Of a DNA stretch of 64,000 nt, positions 57,346 to 64,000 are shown in pieces. The DNA lies in NCBI GenBank assembly GCA_030248215.1, contig JASANG010000273.1, positions 568,001 to 632,000 on the forward strand. The letters run 5' to 3'. The translations under genes were made by a program, and so were the position numbers. The stretch comes from Enoplolaimus lenunculus (Eukaryota > Nematoda > Enoplea > Enoplida > Thoracostomopsidae). Numbering within the stretch: the first letter of the stretch is position 1; each line of letters opens with the position of its first letter. The notes beneath the pieces were generated by a model. It was not told the DNA's origin. It ran no database searches and worked only from the letters and a program-made list of their open reading frames with translations.

Positions 57346-58390
57346 TATATACAGCAAAATATTCTATCAGCTTCCCTGCAACTCATCACACAATACGGTC
57401 AGCGACCCTCGTGGAAAAGTGTTGACGCAAAAGCTTTTGAGCCACAGGGATTTGTAGTTTTCATCCTTTCAAAAAATTTGGGCTGTTTATTTTTAAGCAA
57501 TAACGAAAATTGGAAAACAACGTTTGGAATTGACAGAAAATATAAAAATGGTTTTTGAAACACATTCAGGATACGGGTATAATATTGATATAAAACGAAT
57601 ATGCAGTGTTTTCTAAGCAAATTATATATTTTAAAATTTGAATTTGTAAATGATTTTCGACAGAGGCTGTTTTTGATTGAGTTAGAATTACAAATTTTTT
57701 AATTTTTAGTACTGAAAACTTGCTACCTCAAATATGGGTTATACAGGACAGCAATCTATATATGTATATATAACGTTACAAAATACAAATAATTCATACG
57801 TGAACCAAAGCATTAAATATTAAATTCAAATTAGCAGCAAGCAATAAAGCACCAGTTCAACAGTTAACAGTAACCAAAAACAAACCGAAATTCAAGACTT
57901 TGCCAAAATAATTTTCAATCTGAAAATTTTTATGGATATAATTTTCTGCGGACTTTTCATTAATAAAATTTTCCCATTTTAAACAATGAGGACCAGTGCA
58001 GTTAAATTTTACAAAATTTTACTTATCAGCTGAACGAATCGGTAAAACGAGACTGGTCCGAAGTGGTCCATCCCTGAATTTCAGATCCTGGACCGACGTG
58101 GGCCAAACCAGATGTGGTTTCAAGCCGGTCGGGTTCACATCACTATGTATCGCTGACTGGTGATAGGTGCTATAGCAATTTAAGAATGCGTTTGCTCAAA
58201 ATATGTACATATAAATCGAACACTATGACTAGACACAGAATAGTGCAGTTGCAGGCTGACATCTTATTTTGCAATCCATTGAACTTTAGACATTTAAATC
58301 GAATGACTCCACCTAAAACTTGCTTAGCGGCGTATTCATATACGTATGTTGTAGTACCGAACTTACGGTATATAAAGCTATTGTAGCGAA
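54957..58390. other. Intergenic stretch, no supported gene
   Basis: 55690-55800 is a half TTAGGC element ending (inverted) GGCCTTTGTTGCTTTTAGGG. 56580-56712 is another remnant ending (inverted) GGTCCATGTAAAACTC. 57277-57352 is an (AT)n microsatellite of about 75 bp. An 87-codon frame on the minus strand at 57038-56775 begins with a hydrophobic, signal-like MLLFYCLLFGCLYGVNG, but has no splice or homology support. Confidence 0.45.
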
Positions 58391-58395
58391 AAGTT

Positions 58396-58474
58396 GGCAT
58401 GGCTGTGTAGCTCACTGGTTAGAGCCGCGGATCGGTAATCCGTACGACGTGAGTTCGAGCCCTACCGCATCCGC
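58396..58474 (+). tRNA. tRNA-like sequence, probably a pseudogene or SINE head
   Basis: TAGCTCACTGGTTAGAGC forms the D arm and A box, and GAGTTCGAGCCC is the B box. An anticodon stem GCGGA/TCCGT with loop TCGGTAA would give anticodon GGT (Thr-like), but U33 is C. The 3' acceptor CATCCGC does not pair well with any 5' segment. TTTTT follows 10 bp later. These defects argue against a functional tRNA. Confidence 0.45.
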
Positions 58475-58975
58475 AACGATATTTTTGTTAACGACTCTAT
58501 AAGGTACGGCTTGACTTAAAAGTACTATCAAATTGTCGGACATTCAACTTTGCACCGGTTAACGATTTGAGTCACTATTAATAACCAAATTTAAATTAAA
58601 GGTAACTTTAAATATGTGAAAAAAATGTCAACGAGCCAAGATCTTGGTTCAAAAATGCCGACATTAATTAAGTATATATGGCTTTATTTTACAGCCTATT
58701 TGCTTCAGCTAGCATTTCAAAAAATTCAATTCTTAACGTCACCGGTGCTGTCACAGAGCCTTACGCTTCTCAAAAGTTAATAGTATATCTTTTCGGTGAA
58801 ATGCCTGCATAAAACCCTACGATTCAAAATCAATAATTGGAATTTAAAATATTTTAAGTCTTACTTAAAGATTTTGCAAATACAACCGTTATACAGAACA
58901 CTACAGTGTGTTTCGTTTTCATCAAATTTTGCGTGACTTCCCTCATACCATAACCAAAATTTTTAAAAAAAACTA

Positions 58976-59145
58976 GGCCAATGTATACAACAGGGCCGTA
59001 ACAGTAGCATAATAAGCATATTTCTTAGTCTACGCGAAGCCTAAGCCTAAGCGTCGGAATTAGCTTAGCCTAAGCAAAAAATTAGTCTAAAGCTTAAGCT
59101 TACTCTATCGGAGTTCCAATGAAAAACGTTCCTCCTGGACAAAAT
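58976..59145. mobile_element. TTAGGC-type MITE, right end eroded
   Basis: It begins GGCCAATGTATACAACAGGG, then GCCGTAACAGTAGCAT, CCTAAGCCTAAGCG and CTAAAGCTTAAGCTTACTCT. The right end resembles the GGAACGTTTTTC subtype seen at 38169 and 39046. No matching flank duplication was found. Confidence 0.6.
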
Positions 59146-59332
59146 TTCAATTAAATTATTTTAAATATATGAGAATTTAAAGAATCATTATATAAGAATG
59201 AATTCCGCAGAGGCTAGTTTAACCCACCGGTGGTGTACCTCCCGAACAGTCTGTGCGATGACAATTTTTTTCGTTTCCATTTGCTTCAGCCAAAATTAAA
59301 AAAAAAAACAAATTTTCTCAAATATAAAAAGT

Positions 59333-62300
59333 TTAAATATGATTAAGAGACGAATTCGACGCGTCAGCGTTCGCAGGTAGCAGCCGGATCATATCGTGGG
59401 GCAACTGGATGGTAACAGATTTTTTAGTATTTGCCGACGGTGGGGTGGTTTCTTTCGCTGCCAGGGGTCTCGCATTTCGGACAATAATAGGTCGAATAAC
59501 CCCCGGATTAGGGGGGACCCGGGAACGAGACGCTGGTTGTAGTTCATGAACAGGATGCCAGTGTAATTTTGATTTGGAAATATGTTCACGATAAAATAGC
59601 ACCACAATTCCGACAATTACTAGTAAACTTAGTATTCCAAGAACAACTGCTAAACTACGAATGTACGCATTGGTTGCTGGGCGTAGATTCGGTACCATGT
59701 GAATGCCGGGTCCCCCGCCGGTATAAAAATGAGCTGCGCCACATTTTGAACCCCCGTGACCGCTGTCTAAAGGACTGTTCAGTGCTGCGTCGTGGTCTAT
59801 ATGTTTATCGTCGTTGTTTATAACGCTTGTTAAGAATATATTTCGAGCTGTCGATAAATGATAGCCTGATTTGCATAGAGTTCGTCGCGGTTGGGCAAAT
59901 GTGATCGGATATCGGCGATTACCTAGGTACATTTGATTTTTGTTATTGTTGATGTCGTTGTTATTATTAATTTGTTTTGTTTCCGGCGATGTTATGCTGC
60001 TCGAAACACCGCCGTATACGAACCAGTCAGAGAACCACGCGTCTTCGCATGCGCAACGCCATGGATTACCTGGAAGGTTAATAGTACTATCGAAATTAAT
60101 TCTATTTTAAAATCTATTCAAATCGGTTGTATTTCGTAATATGTGATTCATTTTAAATCATAACTTAGGTTTATTGTTACAAAATGCGCGTTCGAAAAGC
60201 TTTGTGTTCGCATTTATAGAAGCTTTTTAATTAGTAGCTGTATTCGCAGCAAAAATATCCCGATTTTTGTATCCGACATACTACCAAAAGCGCTGAATAG
60301 CTGCCATATCAGTAGGTATGAGATATGTTTGACTTCCGTACTTGACACTACTATATATGGATACACACATAAATTTCAGGGTGTGACCGGATACCAAAAA
60401 ATATCGGTGCCGGATGATCTAATATACTACCTCAGTCGGAGCCTGATAGTTAATTCAAATCTAATACTACATGGATTTTAAATATCAGAAGGTAGCAAAC
60501 AAATTTCTTCCGTGGCTCAAAGTATCCAAAAGCTTTAATACGTAACAAAGCTTAGCATCTCATGACAATAAATATTTTACACCTTAACAACAACCCTATT
60601 CCACAATTCTGTTTTTGTAGCGTCGCGTTTAGTTGCAATATTTGTTTGGACCATGTTACTTTTAAGCGTATCCAGTTTTTCCTAAATACATCAAATAATG
60701 GTGCCTTAGGATCACGGCGGTATTTGGCAGGTCTTGGTCTCCGTTTTTAACTACATTATCTTGGAACCGAGACCAGAAGTCGAGGATTCCACTAATGTAT
60801 GGCTGTATTATTGTAGTAAGTGATGCCTGATGGATAAATAAAATTTCGATATGAATCAATAAATTTTCATAGTCACGCAATTAAGTATGCGCAGATATTC
60901 TAAAAAACATGTTAGAAAACATGTGCAGGTATAAAGCCCATCAGTTCCATGGCAGTTGGCATATATTTAATCATGGTTTCAATATTTTGAAGTTTTTAAA
61001 AAATATCCGGCAAGTTAAAAACCGGAGCCGGATGTCGATTTTCCCATAACCAAAGCCGGATATCCGGTCGCACCCTGAAATATGTATGTATATGTGTGTG
61101 CGTTATTTTAATTTTAGCAAAATTAACCTTATCAATATTACTGTTTAGCAGAGCCAAAAATTCACTTGGGTATAGATTAACCACAAACTGTTACAACATC
61201 AAATCATTTGAAATGTCACTGCCAGCAAACCCGAATGTAAACGCTCTTAAAACATTACTTACTCCAATTAATGACAATATACTGACATTTAATTTCGAGG
61301 AAAATATTTTAAAATTGGATTAAGGTAATACTCAATTAATGCTACATTAAAACGCCGCGTTATAGCTGCATTCATTTTACCAACACAGTTTAACATGATT
61401 GAGAATCCCTGGACGAAACAAATTTATGGTCACAAACCAATACATACCTAGAGCACGTGAACCAATTTTTCATGACAAAAAAGCCCAAAGCGTAAGCTTT
61501 AGACTAATTTTTTTGCTTAGGCTTAGGCTTTGGCGTAGGCTTAGGTATATGCTCATTCTTAGGCTTAGACTTAGGACTTGACATTACCACTAGTACGTGC
61601 AGAACAAAATATTCACAAGACGTGAGAGCCCGTTTGAGGTCGAGGGTCAACCTCCTATAGCTGAGTGGTGATGGTAAAACGCTTCTCACACAAAAGTCTG
61701 GGTTCGAATCCTGGCTTCAAAAGTGGATATTCTCAAATGCGTGTAGCACCTACCACCATTGATGATAGGTTCTATACGTATCGCAAGCGCAAATCCAGAA
61801 CTTCAAAATTTGATTGCTCCATGTTGGGACCTGACCTTGACACACTTAGGGTTGCGATATACACGGCGTCGACGGCGTCGTACAGGTGACGAACGACGCC
61901 GCCATACGGGTGACACGGTTACGGACGGCATCTGACGGCGCCGGACGTCAAGAAAAGCATAGCGCAACCTTTAACTGTTGTAGTTCGGTTGTTGAAATTC
62001 TAATGTTAACTAATTAGTAATAGCTGCTATATACATTTGAGAATACGGGCTTAGATCTCAATTTGAATAGAACATATTCACGCGAAATTTAGTGGAAAAA
62101 GTTTCAACTTTAACCTTTAAGACAACCAACCTGATATGTCAACCAACCCCAACGACTGTGGCAATGAACCAATGGTAACGTTGTAGACAACTTTCAATTG
62201 ATTATCGTTCAAATATAGCTTCTCCAACGACAACAGCGGTTGAAACGCGTTCGATTCAATTTCGGCGATTTGATTATGACCCAAATTTAATATTTCAACA

Positions 62301-63526
62301 TTTTTCAACCCTTCCAGAGCCAGGGAGTCCAATGTGGCGATGTTGTTATGCGATGCAAATAGTCTTTTTAGGCCTTTGAGCGGGCCGAAAACACGTTCTT
62401 CAAGATCGTAAATTTGATTTTGTTGCAAGGAAAGGGTTTCCAGGGAAGAAAGTCCCAGGAAGCTACTTTCAGTCAATGATCGAAGCTGGTTATTGGTTAA
62501 GGATAGGATGGTTAAGTTCGCCAGGGCGGCTAAGCTTCCAGAAGGGACCTCTGTAAGCTTATTTTTGTCTAAATGTACCACTCGTAAAGCTGTATGCGGC
62601 GACAGCTCAATATCGCCAAAGTCTCGCAACGAATTATTGCTAAGATACAACTTTTGAAGTGAGCGCAACTGGTGTGAGCCTAAAAACGTCGACAAATTGT
62701 TATTTGACAAATCTAGGGTGAGCAAACTTGTTGAAACCCCGGCTAGAGTGGCTGGTTCAAAATCTATTAGCGCGTTATTGGCTAGACTTAGCGATTCTAG
62801 TCTGCGTAGCCCAGTGAACATTTCAGTCTTGAGAATTTTGAGTTGATTGTAGCTTAAGTCTAGAATTCGAAGCTGGGACAAATCAGCAAACGCGCCCGAG
62901 TCAATTGTGGTAATTTTATTTCGTTGCAGAGACAAGTATCGTAACGACGAAAGGTCTTGCAGATCAGCGGCGTATATTCTCGATAATCGATTACCACTGA
63001 GACATAGCCGTTTCAGTTCTCGGAGCCCTTCGAACATTCCGGGGTTAATCCGATCCAGGGCGTTATTTCGTAGTTCTAGCTCAGCTAAACCTTCACCAAG
63101 CCGCTGGAGACAGCCGGGCAAAAACGCTCCTACTTCGCTCGTTTCCATTATTAAGCTTGTAGTGGTAACATTGCGGAAAAAATAGCTCGGGACCAGGGGT
63201 AAGACGTTATCCCATAACCAGAGTTTAGTTAATCGAGTGCCATAAGGAAATGTTTTGATTGCGCGCAAAATTTGAGGCATAGTCCCACGGTTGCAACCGA
63301 CAGTTGGTAATTGGGTGGCAGGAGTGATTAGGCGAGGGTTGTCAGATGCTTTGGGGGCTCCTGGCTGGGGGTCAGGTGGGCTGACGTCTTGAATACATTG
63401 ACAGGGTTTGCCACGAAATTGAGTTTGAAGGGTGGCACAGATATCGGTTGGATTTGACGTGTCGGACGTGAACGATGGTGAGCAAAGGGTAAATGCGATC
63501 AGTAAATGCAGCAGTAATTGCACCAT
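59333..63526 (-). CDS. Extracellular leucine-rich-repeat, single-pass membrane protein, 2 exons
   Basis: Exons 63526-62131 and 60069-59333 join in phase 1 (CAG|GTTGGT, TTCCAG|GT), giving 710 residues. Residues 1-20 are a signal peptide (MVQLLLHLLIAFTLCSPSFT). A cysteine-containing N-cap with CQCI lies near 45, and about fourteen 24-residue LRRs run from about 95 to 460 (LRYLSLQRNKITTIDSGAF and so on). The junction falls inside the C-cap: LVDISG|NPWRCACEDAWFSDW, the classic LRRCT start, which confirms the splice. An Asn-rich linker follows, then a transmembrane helix near 604-625 (SLAVVLGILSLLVIVGIVVL) and an 85-residue basic, Pro-rich tail. Such eLRR membrane proteins act in adhesion, apical matrix or signalling; which one cannot be told here. 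The start has a good context (AACCATGG). The 2061 bp intron holds several mobile elements. Confidence 0.9.
60377..61077. mobile_element. Family D hAT-like element in LRR gene intron
   Basis: The left end is CAGGGTGTGACCGGATACC and the right end, inverted, is CAGGGTGCGACCGGATATCC. 701 bp, non-coding. A terminus of the GGCCCATG superfamily (GGACCATGTTACTTTTAAGC, 60648) lies inside it. The flanking 8-mers do not match, so the duplication has decayed or the ends are not exact. CAGGG ends suggest hAT. Confidence 0.65.
61490..61590. repeat. TTAGGC-type element remnant in LRR gene intron
   Basis: GCGTAAGCTTTAGACTAATTTTTTTGCTTAGG leads into two CTTAGG blocks separated by ATATGCTCATTC, the same internal order as 39680-39888 (longest shared run here about 16 bases). 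Termini are lost. Confidence 0.6.
61613..61805 (+). repeat. tRNA-derived SINE, best copy, in LRR gene intron
   Basis: The leader TCACAAGACGTGAGAGCC leads to the A box TAGCTGAGTGG (61658) and the B box GGTTCGAATCC (61701), which is canonical. A tail shared with 56035-56090 in inverse orientation follows (ATTCTCAAATGCGTGTAGC). It is the reference copy for those at 19105, 27115 and 34460. Confidence 0.75.
61852..61972. mobile_element. GC-rich family E element
   Basis: GGGTTGCGATATACACGGCG and (inverted) AGGTTGCGCTATGCTTTTCT bound a block of GACGGCG/GGCGCC words. The flanks TTA and TTTA could be a PIF/Harbinger-type 3-bp duplication, but this is not decisive. Related blocks are at 19915, 21140 and 52335. 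Confidence 0.5.
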
Positions 63527-64000
63527 GGTTAAGAGTCTAAAATATAATTTGTAGATAAAATAATGACAAGAAATGTTGTTTTTATCTACTGTAATTAATA
63601 AAACAATTAAATTAATGTTGAAATAAGTTGTGGGAACAGAACGACGCAAATAAATGAACAGCAATGGTTTCCATTTTTAACGCACGGTCAGTAAATTTCC
63701 ACTCGCTCCTTACGTGAATTGTACTAGCTCATGTAGTATTAATTATTATGAGGCAGGGGTCCAAATATCACTGAAGTTTCACTTTGGGCCGAGATTATTA
63801 ATGAAATTCGATTGTTTCTTAATTTCGATCCAGCAATTTTTGAATAGTAGAGGAAATTTTTTTGGCGTACGGAAAACAGGAAAATAAAATGATTCTGAAA
63901 AATCCTAAAAAATATTAATCGCCACTGCAGGGCAAAAAGTTGAAATAATTCATATTTTTACGGTAAAGCCGTATTTTCAAATTTTGTGGGTGAAGTTTAG
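63527..64000. other. Upstream region of the LRR gene
   Basis: AT-rich. No clear TATA box placement, exon or repeat could be assigned. It should contain the 5'UTR and promoter of the minus-strand LRR gene. Confidence 0.35.

Noticed and set aside
54147-57352. AT microsatellites as promoters or origins
   Set aside because: Simple ATAT runs are expected repeats; nothing around them supports a function.
58396-58474. A functional tRNA-Thr gene
   Set aside because: No paired acceptor stem and C at position 33; better explained as a tRNA-derived repeat.
1-64000. CRISPR arrays, bacterial operons, riboswitches
   Set aside because: Spliced genes and eukaryotic repeats throughout; the tandem arrays lack the alternating repeat-spacer pattern.

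Overview
The window looks like AT-rich animal DNA, most plausibly from a nematode. Genes are split by introns with GT(A/T)AGT-type donors and mostly TTTTCAG-type acceptors. The homologues present are animal ones. Many dispersed repeats carry TTAGGC arrays, the telomere unit known from nematodes. The species call is an inference.

Five host genes can be supported by exon-by-exon reading with matching splice phases. (1) Positions 1-8251, minus: the N-terminal part of midasin (MDN1), the giant AAA+ ATPase of 60S ribosome maturation, in twelve exons; it runs off the left edge. (2) 22480-28776, plus: a 150-residue myosin essential light chain-like EF-hand protein in five exons. (3) 32832-38967, plus: a 544-residue CAMK-group, doublecortin-like-kinase-type protein kinase in seven exons. 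(4) 42138-44405, minus: a 449-residue seven-transmembrane receptor in two exons. (5) 59333-63526, minus: a 710-residue extracellular leucine-rich-repeat, single-pass membrane protein in two exons. The genes are unrelated in role and show no sign of an operon.

The rest is an unusually legible repeat landscape. A decayed RT/RNase H-bearing LINE lies at 8400-11990. Helentron-associated-like elements with internal satellite arrays lie at 551-1626, 6785-7965 and 40033-41401. A Tc1/mariner-like TA-flanked MITE family ends in CTGTAGTGACCCGAATAAGA. A third family ends in CTACACACAAAATAA. Other items are hAT-like elements with CAGGGT ends, a hAT MITE with a perfect 8-bp duplication, tRNA-derived SINEs, and a solo LTR at 44941-46106.

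The most notable system is a large set of short elements with termini GGCCCATGT. In nine copies they are flanked by 8-bp target-site duplications, and their interiors are tandem arrays. Most carry TTAGGC-like telomere-type repeats. Two carry or adjoin GGGACAG minisatellites of about 0.8-0.9 kb. The insertions are nested in introns and in one another, so a relative order of events can be read.
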